DNA of 26,915 nucleotides from Myxococcales bacterium (GTDB taxonomy: Bacteria; Myxococcota; Polyangia; HGW-17; SLPX01): contig SLPX01000357.1 in the NCBI GenBank assembly GCA_007131745.1, positions 1-26,915 of the forward strand. The letters run 5' to 3'. The position numbers were made by a program, and so were the translations under genes. Shown here one piece after another: positions 8,589 to 16,307 of the stretch. Below the pieces are notes generated by a model. It saw nothing but the letters and a program-made list of their open reading frames with translations, did no database searches and had not been told where the DNA came from. Positions within the stretch are counted from its first letter, which is position 1. Each line of letters starts with the position of its first letter.

Positions 8589-9830
8589 ATGCCTGTTTTT
8601 GCGTACAAAGGGCTCAACAACAAGGGCCGACAGGTCAAGGGAATCAAGGAGGCGGATTCGGGTCGCGTTTTGCGCTCTCTTTTACGCAGTGACGGAGTCT
8701 TCGTAACCGAGTTCCAAGAAACAAAATCGGGAAAAGACGCGTCGCCCAAAGGCAAGGGACTCAGCAGGGAGGTTGATTTAGGCGGCCTGCTGGGCAAGAT
8801 CAAGCCCCAGGAAACCGCCGTCTTTACCCGCCAGCTCGCAACCCTGCTCAAAGCGGGGATACCGCTTGCCGAATCCCTGGCAGCGCTGATCGACCAGGTG
8901 GAAAACCAGCGGGTAAAAAGCATCGTCACGGATGTTCGGCGCAGGGTCAACGAAGGGTCTTCCCTTGCAGCGGCCATGGAAGCGCACCCCAAGATGTTCG
9001 AGGCGCTGTACATAAACATGGTGCGCTCCGGTGAAGCCGCGGGAAACCTGGACGAAGTTCTTCTGAGACTTGCCGAGTTTACAGACAGTCAAATCGCCCT
9101 GAAGGCCAAAATTCTTTCAGCCCTTCTGTATCCGATGATAATGATATTCGTCGGCGGAATAATAATGATCGTGCTCATGGTGGTGGTGGTGCCCCAGATA
9201 ACGCAGCTATTCGAGGACATGGAACAGGCGTTGCCTTGGAATACGGAACTATTGATAGCGATCAGTGGTTTTCTGGGAAGACGATGGTGGGCCGTGATTA
9301 TCGGCTGCATAGTCATGTATCTTGTTTTCAGGTACTGGAAGCGCACAAAAAAAGGGAGACTGAAATGGGACGCTATCAGGTTGAGATTTCCCATATTCGG
9401 AGACCTGAGTCGAAAGGTGGCGATAGCCCGATTCGGAGGAACTCTTGGAACCATGCTGGCAGCCGGAGTTCCCTTGTTGCAGGCGCTTGACATCGTCAAA
9501 AACGTCCTGGGAAACAAGGTACTTGAAAACGTGGTGGACAATTCCAAAGAAGCCATCAAGGAGGGAGAGGCCATAGCAACGCCGCTCAAAAGATCGAAAC
9601 AGTTTCCCCCCTTGATGGTGCATATGATAGCGGTGGGTGAAAAGTCGGGTCAGCTGGAAACAATGCTATCCAATGTGGCCGAAACCTACCAAAACGAAGT
9701 TGAAATGAAACTTGCCCGATTAACAACGCTTCTCGAACCCATCATGATAGTGGGGATGGGAGGAGCCGTTGCTTTCGTGGTGTTTTCGATTCTCATGCCC
9801 ATCTTGCAGATGAACCAGATGGTGCAATAG
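8589..9830 (+). CDS. gspF: Type II secretion system inner-membrane platform protein GspF
   Basis: Polytopic inner-membrane protein that couples GspE to the growing pseudopilus. The length of 413 residues is normal. The N-terminus (PVFAYKGLNNKGRQVKG) is the typical start of the family, so ATG 8589 is secure, although the nearest AGGAGG is about 15 nt away. Two repeated T2SSF cytoplasmic domains are visible: TAVFTRQLATLLKAGIPLAE (first copy, about 75-95) and the parallel IARFGGTLGTMLAAGVPLLQ (second copy, about 278-297). Hydrophobic segments lie at about 175-200, 225-243 and 387-408. It sits between gspE and the pseudopilin genes, as in standard T2SS clusters. PilC of type IV pili is homologous, but the neighbouring gspC, gspD and gspK settle the assignment. 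Confidence 0.96.
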   Translation: MPVFAYKGLNNKGRQVKGIKEADSGRVLRSLLRSDGVFVTEFQETKSGKDASPKGKGLSREVDLGGLLGKIKPQETAVFTRQLATLLKAGIPLAESLAALIDQVENQRVKSIVTDVRRRVNEGSSLAAAMEAHPKMFEALYINMVRSGEAAGNLDEVLLRLAEFTDSQIALKAKILSALLYPMIMIFVGGIIMIVLMVVVVPQITQLFEDMEQALPWNTELLIAISGFLGRRWWAVIIGCIVMYLVFRYWKRTKKGRLKWDAIRLRFPIFGDLSRKVAIARFGGTLGTMLAAGVPLLQALDIVKNVLGNKVLENVVDNSKEAIKEGEAIATPLKRSKQFPPLMVHMIAVGEKSGQLETMLSNVAETYQNEVEMKLARLTTLLEPIMIVGMGGAVAFVVFSILMPILQMNQMVQ

Positions 9831-9863
9831 GGATAATGTGGTGATGACCATTCCAGGAGGTTT

Positions 9864-10346
9864 ATGATGGTTTTTTCGAGAATACATAAAGAAAACAATT
9901 CCGCGGATACGCGCATCCACTTGCTCCGCAAGATTCGCACCGGCCAGGCCGGCATGACGCTCATCGAGATCATGGTCGTGGTTATGATCATGGGGCTGAT
10001 CATGGGAGCAGTCGGTATTTCGGTTTTCGGATGGTATCGCTCTGCGCAGGAGAGAACCACGAAGCAGACCGTTGATTCGGTGGCAAACGCTTTGTGGAAG
10101 TGGAGCCAAGATCAGGTGCACAGCGTCCACGGCTCGGGAGAAACCTGCCCCGACAATCTGGAAGTGCTGTTACCGGAATACATCAAGTCAAGGCAGACCC
10201 TCAGAGACGCATGGGGGACTCCGCTCAACTTCCGTTGCGAAGGCGACACCTTTTGCGTCTGGTCGAGCGGACGAAACAAACAAAATGAAAACGGCGGAGG
10301 TGACGACATAACGTCCGACGGTTGCGCCGGGATGGACACTTACTAA
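9864..10346 (+). CDS. gspG: Major pseudopilin GspG
   Basis: Main subunit of the periplasmic pseudopilus; 160 residues. AGGAGG at 9855-9860 is 3 nt before ATG 9864 and 6 nt before ATG 9867, so either start is possible. The leader is long for a prepilin (about 30 residues, basic), then the processing site AG|MTLIEIMVVV with Gly at -1 and Glu at +5. Position +1 is Met, which still fits the prepilin peptidase pattern. After the hydrophobic helix come the globular features of GspG: LLPEYIKSR, LRDAWGTPLNF and the C-terminal SSGRNKQNENGGGDDITS, the conserved calcium-binding region. Two cysteines near the C-terminus may form a disulphide. No prepilin peptidase gene (gspO) is present in the window, so it must be elsewhere. 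Confidence 0.95.
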   Translation: MMVFSRIHKENNSADTRIHLLRKIRTGQAGMTLIEIMVVVMIMGLIMGAVGISVFGWYRSAQERTTKQTVDSVANALWKWSQDQVHSVHGSGETCPDNLEVLLPEYIKSRQTLRDAWGTPLNFRCEGDTFCVWSSGRNKQNENGGGDDITSDGCAGMDTY

Positions 10347-10373
10347 GCTGCAGGATGGATCGGAGAAAATCGA

Positions 10374-11084
10374 TTGCGTGAAAGAGCTTCACAAAAAGGC
10401 CTGACGTTGATTGAGATAATGGTGGTTTTGGCCATCATCACCATTCTCTTATTGGGGGCGATGTTCTCTTTTATTGCGGTAAGAAGAGCTCACCTGAGGC
10501 GCGATGCAAACCGCGTAGCAGGAGCGCTCCGCTACACTTTCGATCGGGCCCGCGCAACCGGCAAGGATCATCGCATGGTTTTTGAATTGGATCCGGACGA
10601 AACCCGTTACTGGATCGAAATATCGGAAGAAGGCGGCGCAATGGTGGGAAAAGACATCACCGCGAGCGCGAGAATGCTCGAGGAAGAGTTGAAGCTGGAG
10701 GAAGACAAGGAGTTGTTTGGTAACGCGGCAATGGATGAAGGCCTGTCTGAAAGAGAAATCGGCATCAAGCGGGCACCCCTACCCAAATGGAGAGCCTATC
10801 AATCGGAGCTTGCCCCAAAGAGAGTTTTAGAGAGATCCCGCATCTCGTCGATTTACATCGCCAGGCTGGACGAAACAATCACCCAGGGAAGAGCGCATCT
10901 TTACTTCTGGGGTAACGGACAAACTGAAAGAGCGATTATCCATGTAAATGACCGCGAAAACAGGGTTTACAGCCTGGTTACCCACCCGCTCACCGGCAGG
11001 GTGAAGGTATATCAAGGTATCAAGGAAGCGCATCCAAGAGAAATGCTTACCGATGATGAAGGGTTGAGGATTCATGACAGGTAG
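10374..11084 (+). CDS. gspH: Minor pseudopilin GspH
   Basis: Minor pseudopilin of the tip complex; 236 residues, longer than the usual 150-200. The start is TTG at 10374, with GGAG about 8 nt upstream; no other start would leave room for the short basic leader. The processing site is QKG|LTLIEIMVVL with Glu at +5, followed by one hydrophobic helix (to about residue 35) and then a GspH-like region (RRDANRVAGALRYTFDRARATGKDHRMVFEL). A charged, helical insert (about 100-125, EEELKLEEDKELF) interrupts the globular domain. The end GRAHLYFWGNGQTERAII is the usual beta-strand pattern of the family. The gene overlaps gspI by 11 bp, suggesting translational coupling. Confidence 0.88.
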   Translation: MRERASQKGLTLIEIMVVLAIITILLLGAMFSFIAVRRAHLRRDANRVAGALRYTFDRARATGKDHRMVFELDPDETRYWIEISEEGGAMVGKDITASARMLEEELKLEEDKELFGNAAMDEGLSEREIGIKRAPLPKWRAYQSELAPKRVLERSRISSIYIARLDETITQGRAHLYFWGNGQTERAIIHVNDRENRVYSLVTHPLTGRVKVYQGIKEAHPREMLTDDEGLRIHDR

Positions 11085-11823
11085 GGTGAAAAAGACGCTC
11101 GGAAAGCCTAAGCTCTCAAGGGGATTTTCCCTGTTGGAAGTCATGATTGCACTGGCCATCATGTTGGGAGGCTTGGTGATGGTGTCCCAGTCGCAAATCG
11201 ACGCTACAATAGATACCGGCCGTGCAAGAATGATGACAGTGGGCACAATGCTCGCCCGCGCTAAAATGAACGAAATCGAGTTCCGGCTTTTTGAAGAGGG
11301 TTTCTCGGATTTCGAGGAAAGAGAATGCGGAACATTCGACGACGAAACATACGGCCGACTGAAAAGATTCAAATGGTGCTACACCATAGTCAAGATAGAA
11401 CTGCCGGAAAACCTGGACCTTCAGAGAGCCTTCGGTCTCGGAAGCGAAGAAGACGGAGAAGAATCCATTTCCGCCCCATCCAGTCCACTCATGTCGATGC
11501 TTGGCACTATGGGCGGAGGTTCGGCGTTGAGTTCTCTCATGGCCGGAGGAGCAATGGATCTCATCGCAAGCCAGTTCAGTATAATTCAGAATGTTATCGA
11601 ACAAGCGATCAGGCGGGTAACTCTCACGGTATCCTGGAGTGGAGGTTTCAGAGATAATGAAATAACCGTGATCGCCTATTTCACGGACCCCGATGTTATT
11701 GACAGGCAGATCATGGGCGGAATGGGAGCGCCCGGAGCGCCCGGAGCACCCGGAGCGCCGGGAGCGCCCGGAGCACCCGGAGCGCCCGGAGCGCCCGGAG
11801 CCACCCAGCCGGGGGGAAGATGA
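11074..11823 (+). CDS. gspI: Minor pseudopilin GspI with collagen-like Gly-Ala-Pro tail
   Basis: Tip-complex pseudopilin; 249 residues, about twice the usual GspI length. A basic leader ends at SRG|FSLLEVMIALAIM, a canonical cleavage site with Glu at +5. GspI-like sequence follows (ARAKMNEIEFRLFEEGF...GRLKRFKWCYTIVKIELPEN). The extra length comes from two additions. One is a Gly/Met/Ser-rich hydrophobic insert at about 122-170, before the final RRVTLTVSW...FRDNEITVIAYFTDP strands. The other is a C-terminal tail of eight perfect Gly-Ala-Pro triplets (residues 218-241) ending ATQPGGR. The gene overlaps gspH upstream and gspJ downstream (ATGA), in the usual order. Family assignment rests on motif and position and is strong; the function of the additions is unknown. 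Confidence 0.92.
   Translation: MTGRVKKTLGKPKLSRGFSLLEVMIALAIMLGGLVMVSQSQIDATIDTGRARMMTVGTMLARAKMNEIEFRLFEEGFSDFEERECGTFDDETYGRLKRFKWCYTIVKIELPENLDLQRAFGLGSEEDGEESISAPSSPLMSMLGTMGGGSALSSLMAGGAMDLIASQFSIIQNVIEQAIRRVTLTVSWSGGFRDNEITVIAYFTDPDVIDRQIMGGMGAPGAPGAPGAPGAPGAPGAPGAPGATQPGGR
11725..11796 (+). repeat. Tandem 9-bp repeat (ggagcgccc), 8 units, inside gspI
   Basis: Eight consecutive 9-bp units encode Gly-Ala-Pro. Units differ only by A/G at the third base of the Ala codon and C/G at the third base of the Pro codon. The unit length is a multiple of three, so copy-number change would lengthen or shorten the tail without a frameshift. Confidence 0.97.
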
Positions 11824-12635
11824 AAAACCGGTCGAAAAAAGCGCGACGCGCGCAAAGAGGCTTTACTCTCCTCGAGATTTTGGTAGCCGTTTTTATTCTC
11901 GGCATGGTCTCATCCATTCTTTACGGCGCATTCAGAACCACAATGGACACACAGATCAAGGTTCAAGAATCGCAGATGAGGTGGCACATTCTCCGGGTGG
12001 GCGTGTCAAGGATGGTGCGGGAACTCACTCAGGCTTATGTATCTCTGAATGAAAACCTGATGGAGCTCGACCGCAGAACGTATTTCATAGCGGAAAGAAG
12101 TTTCAACATCGACGAGTTGACTTTTTCGAGCTTTTCCAACAGGCGGCTTGTAGCGGGATCAGCCGAATCGGACCAGTGCCTGATAAGGTACTACGGCGCG
12201 CCTGATCCCGACAATCCGCGCAAAATGAACCTCATGAGGAGACAGACGAGGCGGATACAAAACGAACCGTTCGAGGAAATTCCAGGCGAATCCTACATTT
12301 TGATCGAAGATGTGAAGTCCGTTCACTACCATTTCTACGACAAACCCAATGACCAGTGGCTGGAAGAATGGGACACGACAGCGATAGACGGTCAACCCAA
12401 CAGGCTTCCGGATCGAATCCGAATCTACATAACCGTTCTGGATGAACAAGGAGATGAACTCACGCTCGTAAGCGAGGCAAGGCCCGCGCTCATAGACGCT
12501 TTGAACATGACTCCAGGGGGAGCCGTTCCCGCTGGGGTGCCGGGCGCGCCGGGGGCACCGGGCGCGCCGGCGCAAGGATTGCCGTCAACGGTTCGTCCCG
12601 GTGGAACTCCTGCTCCGAGTGGAGGAACAAGATGA
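11820..12635 (+). CDS. gspJ: Minor pseudopilin GspJ with Gly-Ala-Pro tail
   Basis: Tip-complex pseudopilin; 271 residues, slightly long for the family. The basic leader and site QRG|FTLLEILVAVFIL, with Glu at +5, are canonical. The body matches GspJ: VQESQMRWHILRVGVSRMVREL, then DELTFSSFSNRR and RIRIYITVLDEQGDELTLVSE near the end. After the folded part, a Pro/Gly/Ala-rich tail starts near residue 232 (TPGGAVPAG) and includes three Gly-Ala-Pro triplets. The tail echoes the longer one of its neighbour GspI but is encoded by different codons (ggcgcgccg, ggggcaccg). The start overlaps the gspI stop by 4 bp (ATGA), and its own stop overlaps gspK in the same way, pointing to one translationally coupled block. 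Confidence 0.92.
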   Translation: MKNRSKKARRAQRGFTLLEILVAVFILGMVSSILYGAFRTTMDTQIKVQESQMRWHILRVGVSRMVRELTQAYVSLNENLMELDRRTYFIAERSFNIDELTFSSFSNRRLVAGSAESDQCLIRYYGAPDPDNPRKMNLMRRQTRRIQNEPFEEIPGESYILIEDVKSVHYHFYDKPNDQWLEEWDTTAIDGQPNRLPDRIRIYITVLDEQGDELTLVSEARPALIDALNMTPGGAVPAGVPGAPGAPGAPAQGLPSTVRPGGTPAPSGGTR

Positions 12636-13939
12636 ATCGGGCGTCCAGTATGATTAAGCGCATACGCAGATTCTTTTTGGCCCCTATCCGGCGAAACGAC
12701 CCCCGGACCAGGACACAAAGAGGAGTGGCCTTGCTCATGGTCACGGTCACTCTGGCTGTGATATCCGCCACGACATACCAGTTTGTATACACAGCGCAGA
12801 TCAACCACGCATCCGCTCAAAACTCGGTTTCGGAACTCAAGGCCCATTATCTCGCTCGCTCGGTTATCAATCTCACGAGAATCTTGCTCAAGGTCCAAGA
12901 GAACGTGCTGGATCGAAACCGAGCGTTTCTGGGAGACATCCAGCTTACCGATTTCATCCAAATGTTGCTACCCGCGTTTTTCGGCCAAGGAGCGGGCCTC
13001 CTGGCCGGCGTTTTGGGGGTGGATTCCCGAGACATCCACGGGCTGGAATACAAGCAATCGTACGGCACGGCCACACTCGAAGAAATCACCAGCGAAGACG
13101 GCAAGATCAACGTCAACTGCGCATATGTACGTTCGGACGCGGATCCACAAGTTCAGAGGCTCGCCATCGGACTGTTGGCTCTCATAGCGGATCCTCGTTA
13201 CGATATTCTTTTCGAAACACCTGATGAAACCGGGAATTACACGGACAGGGAAACCGTGGTTTCCGCGATAATCGATTACATCGACGCGGACGAGGCGAAA
13301 TTCGCACAACCCACATCACCTGAAGACTACGGCTATGAAACACGCCGCGATCCGTACGAAGCAAAAAACAACATGATCGACTCAGTGAAGGAACTTCTCA
13401 TGGTGAGGGGGGTCACCGATGATTTCTGGGCCAATTTCGGTCCCAGTCTGACGGTCTACGGATCCTGTTTACCCAATCTCTGTGCAATTGCCGATGACAA
13501 CTGGGTGCTGGTGGCATCTCTGCTGTTTCAGACGGCAATGGACCCCCAGGACCCGGTTTTCATGGATCCAATCCGGTTAAGAGCCCTCAGCAAGGCGGTG
13601 TTGCAGCAGGTCAAGCTCATGGGATGTACGGATGTAAATACTTTTGTAGCGGCAGCAAAAGAGCCCATGCCGGTGTCGCAAATCCTTGAAAGCACACTCG
13701 GCCTGGGCTCCGGGCTGGTGAGTGATGAAGATAGGATTATCGGAACCCTGCACGGAATAGAACTCGACCCCAAGAAGGTTTCAGAAACGATTTACATGGG
13801 ACCACGCCGCGTATACCGCCTAGTGGCCCTGGGACAGGCAGGTCGCGTAACCAAGAGAATCACAGCAGTTTGGGATCAACAGTTTCATTCCCCTTCAACA
13901 GGAAGACGGGGGGGATTTCTGTACTGGAGAGAGGAGTAG
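12632..13939 (+). CDS. gspK: Minor pseudopilin GspK (pseudopilus tip)
   Basis: Large tip pseudopilin; 435 residues, above the usual 300-350. The leader is long and basic, with the site QRG|VALLMVTVTLAVI. Position +5 is Met rather than Glu, as expected for GspK, the member of the set that characteristically lacks Glu5. The body shows GspK features: KAHYLARSVINLTRILLK, then DGKINVNCAYV, AIIDYIDAD and DSVKELLMVRGVTDDFW. A hydrophobic Gly/Leu/Ala-rich insert lies at about 110-133 (QMLLPAFFGQGAGLLAGVLG). The C-terminus is RVYRLVALGQAGRVTKRI. ATGA overlap with gspJ, and gspL starts 2 bp after the stop. It would cap the pseudopilus together with GspI and GspJ. Confidence 0.93.
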   Translation: MNRASSMIKRIRRFFLAPIRRNDPRTRTQRGVALLMVTVTLAVISATTYQFVYTAQINHASAQNSVSELKAHYLARSVINLTRILLKVQENVLDRNRAFLGDIQLTDFIQMLLPAFFGQGAGLLAGVLGVDSRDIHGLEYKQSYGTATLEEITSEDGKINVNCAYVRSDADPQVQRLAIGLLALIADPRYDILFETPDETGNYTDRETVVSAIIDYIDADEAKFAQPTSPEDYGYETRRDPYEAKNNMIDSVKELLMVRGVTDDFWANFGPSLTVYGSCLPNLCAIADDNWVLVASLLFQTAMDPQDPVFMDPIRLRALSKAVLQQVKLMGCTDVNTFVAAAKEPMPVSQILESTLGLGSGLVSDEDRIIGTLHGIELDPKKVSETIYMGPRRVYRLVALGQAGRVTKRITAVWDQQFHSPSTGRRGGFLYWREE

Positions 13940-13941
13940 AC

Positions 13942-15666
13942 ATGGGGCTTAAGATCTGCGGAATCGACCTCGGCGCTCATTCGGTCAAGGCTACTGTGTT
14001 TCAATCCGCGTTTCGCAAGTTCAAGCTTGTTGCTTTCAGGGAAATTCTTCTGCCGGAAATCGACAAAAGCGAAGCCGGTCAACCCTTCGGCGCTCTGCCT
14101 GAAGAACTGCTGGCAACCCTCGGCGATAAGGGGATCGCTCCTCTTGATCCTTCGCTCGAGGGCGAAAGCCGGACGGACGACGAATCTGAAAACATCGTAG
14201 ATAGAAAACTCCATAATGATTTCGTCACCCCTGCTCACAAAACGGCAATAAGTGAACTCCTTGCAAGCCGGACATTCAAGGCTGATCTGGTCATCACCGC
14301 GCTTCCGGGAACAGCGGTCATTGTTCGTTATCTTTCGTTTCCCTTCGCCGACCCCAGGAAAATAGCTCCGGTTGTTGGTTACGAAATCGAAGGACAGCTG
14401 CCTTTCGAGCTGGACGAAATTGCATTCGACCACATGATCCTTGAAGCCGGAAGTCCTTCTCGGGCGATAAACACACGTGTTTTAGCGGCAGCGTCTCCGC
14501 TTGAGGTTGTGAGCAGCTTTTTGTCCGAACTGGAATCGGTTGGAGCGTCGCCCCAGATAGCGACTATCGCTCCCCTGGCCTATGGCTTCTTGGGAGATAA
14601 CTCGGACAACGAACTTACCGCGGTCTTGGATATCGGCCACCGACAAACCAACCTGTGCATTTTGAGAAAGAAACACCCGGTCTTCCTGAGAACGCTTTCC
14701 CGTGGAGGAAACCACGTAACCGCGGCCATCAGCAAAACACTGGATATCAATGAAGCCCAGGCGGAACATGTAAAACAAACGGAAGGTATCATCCCGCGAT
14801 CGGGAGAAGTTCTAGACTCGAGGCGTGAAGCTCTCGGTGAAACAATAAAGAAATCACTTCGCCCCTGGGATTTGGGACTCAGGCAGTCCATCACAGCCGC
14901 GGGCACGGAACTCGGCGCTACTCCAAGCTCGGTTGTGTTGTGCGGAGGTGGAAGCCAGTTAAACGGAATGGAGCACCATGTAGCCGAAATCACGGGCCTG
15001 CCCCAAACCTCGGTAAGAAGGGTCGGAGTACAAGACCTGAATGGCCAGGGGCCTGAAGCCGCCCTTTCATACGGACTCTGCCATTTGGCCCACATCCACA
15101 GAAGAGACGTTTTGAACCTGCGCAAGGGTGAATTGGCTCCATCATCCAGCATGTCGTTGCTGAGAGAAAAAGCTTTCGTGTTCATTGTCGCCTTGGTCAC
15201 CGCGCTGGGTCTTTTAACTTTGAACGGGTGGGCAAAATTGTCACGGCTCAGAAAAGAAGAAAAAGTGCTTTCGGACCAATTGTTCCGGGAGACACATGCC
15301 ATTTTAGGCCAGCCGATGACTAATGAAGAACAGGTGCTCCAAACCATCCAGCGTCTTAGACGGGGCGCACGCGGCACAACCTTGCCTATTCCCAATTCGA
15401 GCGCATATGCAATTCTGAGTGAAGTTTCCAGAAGGGCACCTCCGAGTGAAGATGTGACCTTGGATGTTCGGACGTTCAATATCCGGCCTCGCAAAATCAC
15501 CATAAGCGGAACGGCCGGCTCTGCGTCCGAGGTCGAAAAATTCGTTAATTCGTTGAAAGAAATCGATTGTTTCAAGACCGTAAGCCCAGGCACCACAACG
15601 GAAGTGGGAAAAGAAGATGAAAGAAGAAGCGAGTTTTCCATCAACATCGAATCGGAATGCATGTAG
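13942..15666 (+). CDS. gspL: Type II secretion system assembly protein GspL (PilM/PilN-like)
   Basis: Inner-membrane platform protein that binds GspE and GspM; 574 residues. ATG 13942 is chosen because GAGGAG (13931-13936) sits 5 nt upstream and the protein then starts GLKICGIDLGAHSVKA, the first phosphate loop of the actin-like ATPase fold. A longer frame from 13870 would run through the end of gspK. A second actin-fold motif, VLDIGHRQTNLCI, lies at about 228, and VVLCGGGSQLNGM at about 333. A charged stretch (about 60-95) separates early strands. One membrane helix at about 411-429 (FVFIVALVTALGLLTLNGW) is followed by a coiled-coil and a ferredoxin-like periplasmic domain. This PilM-like form is typical of deltaproteobacterial GspL. 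The stop lies 11 bp before the gspM start. Confidence 0.9.
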   Translation: MGLKICGIDLGAHSVKATVFQSAFRKFKLVAFREILLPEIDKSEAGQPFGALPEELLATLGDKGIAPLDPSLEGESRTDDESENIVDRKLHNDFVTPAHKTAISELLASRTFKADLVITALPGTAVIVRYLSFPFADPRKIAPVVGYEIEGQLPFELDEIAFDHMILEAGSPSRAINTRVLAAASPLEVVSSFLSELESVGASPQIATIAPLAYGFLGDNSDNELTAVLDIGHRQTNLCILRKKHPVFLRTLSRGGNHVTAAISKTLDINEAQAEHVKQTEGIIPRSGEVLDSRREALGETIKKSLRPWDLGLRQSITAAGTELGATPSSVVLCGGGSQLNGMEHHVAEITGLPQTSVRRVGVQDLNGQGPEAALSYGLCHLAHIHRRDVLNLRKGELAPSSSMSLLREKAFVFIVALVTALGLLTLNGWAKLSRLRKEEKVLSDQLFRETHAILGQPMTNEEQVLQTIQRLRRGARGTTLPIPNSSAYAILSEVSRRAPPSEDVTLDVRTFNIRPRKITISGTAGSASEVEKFVNSLKEIDCFKTVSPGTTTEVGKEDERRSEFSINIESECM

Positions 15667-15677
15667 AGGAAGCCGGA

Positions 15678-16307
15678 ATGCCTGACAGAATTCAGAATTT
15701 AATGGACTCTTTTTACGAACTCTCCCCTCGTGAAAAAGTTTTACTGGCCGGACTGGCGGGAGTGTTTTGTTTTCTGCTGGTAGGTTCCCTCTGGTATTTC
15801 ATAAATTCCGGTCTCTCTGCACGCGAGGAAAGATGCGAAAACCTCAGCCGGGCGGTAACGCTCCTGGAAAGACATGAAGATGAATTACGTCTGGCCCGAA
15901 TGGCGGACGCAAGAACCGATGCCAGAATCCAAGAACCAGTCCCCATGCTGCAAGGCCACCTGGACAAGATCGCCGGGGAACTCGAGGTGGAAGTCAAGGA
16001 ATACAAATCCCTTCCGGAACGTACCCTGGGAAAGGAAAAGAATTATCTGGAAAAATCCATACGACTCCGGATTCTGGGCATCCAGATCGACCGCCTGGCG
16101 AATTTCCTGGACCAAATAGAAAGCGGACGGCATTTGATCCTGGTAAGTTCACTGGATATGCAGACCCGTACGGGACACCCGGAACTTCTTGATGTCGACA
16201 TGGTGGTATCCACTTATGAAAGAGTTGAAGATAAAGCCAGAAAGAAAAAGGAGAAAGAAGCAAAGAAGCGAAAAAGTGAAGAACGGAAGAAAGCGGGTGG
16301 AGCATGA
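15678..16307 (+). CDS. gspM: Type II secretion system protein GspM
   Basis: Bitopic inner-membrane protein that stabilises GspL; 209 residues from ATG 15678. This start has GAGGA about 7 nt upstream and lies after the gspL stop; an in-frame ATG at 15657 would add 7 residues and overlap gspL. The typical start region is DSFYELSPREKVLLAGLAG, then one membrane helix (about 22-44, VLLAGLAGVFCFLLVGSLWYF), a coiled coil (about 52-80) and a PilO/GspM-like domain with SIRLRILGIQIDRLANFLDQIES. The C-terminus is a highly charged Lys/Glu helix. The start of gspN overlaps the stop (ATGA). Confidence 0.85.
   Translation: MPDRIQNLMDSFYELSPREKVLLAGLAGVFCFLLVGSLWYFINSGLSAREERCENLSRAVTLLERHEDELRLARMADARTDARIQEPVPMLQGHLDKIAGELEVEVKEYKSLPERTLGKEKNYLEKSIRLRILGIQIDRLANFLDQIESGRHLILVSSLDMQTRTGHPELLDVDMVVSTYERVEDKARKKKEKEAKKRKSEERKKAGGA

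Noticed and set aside
14580..15662. Minus-strand frame of 360 codons opposite gspL
   Set aside because: Antisense to a motif-confirmed gspL; Ser/Arg-rich composition without domains.
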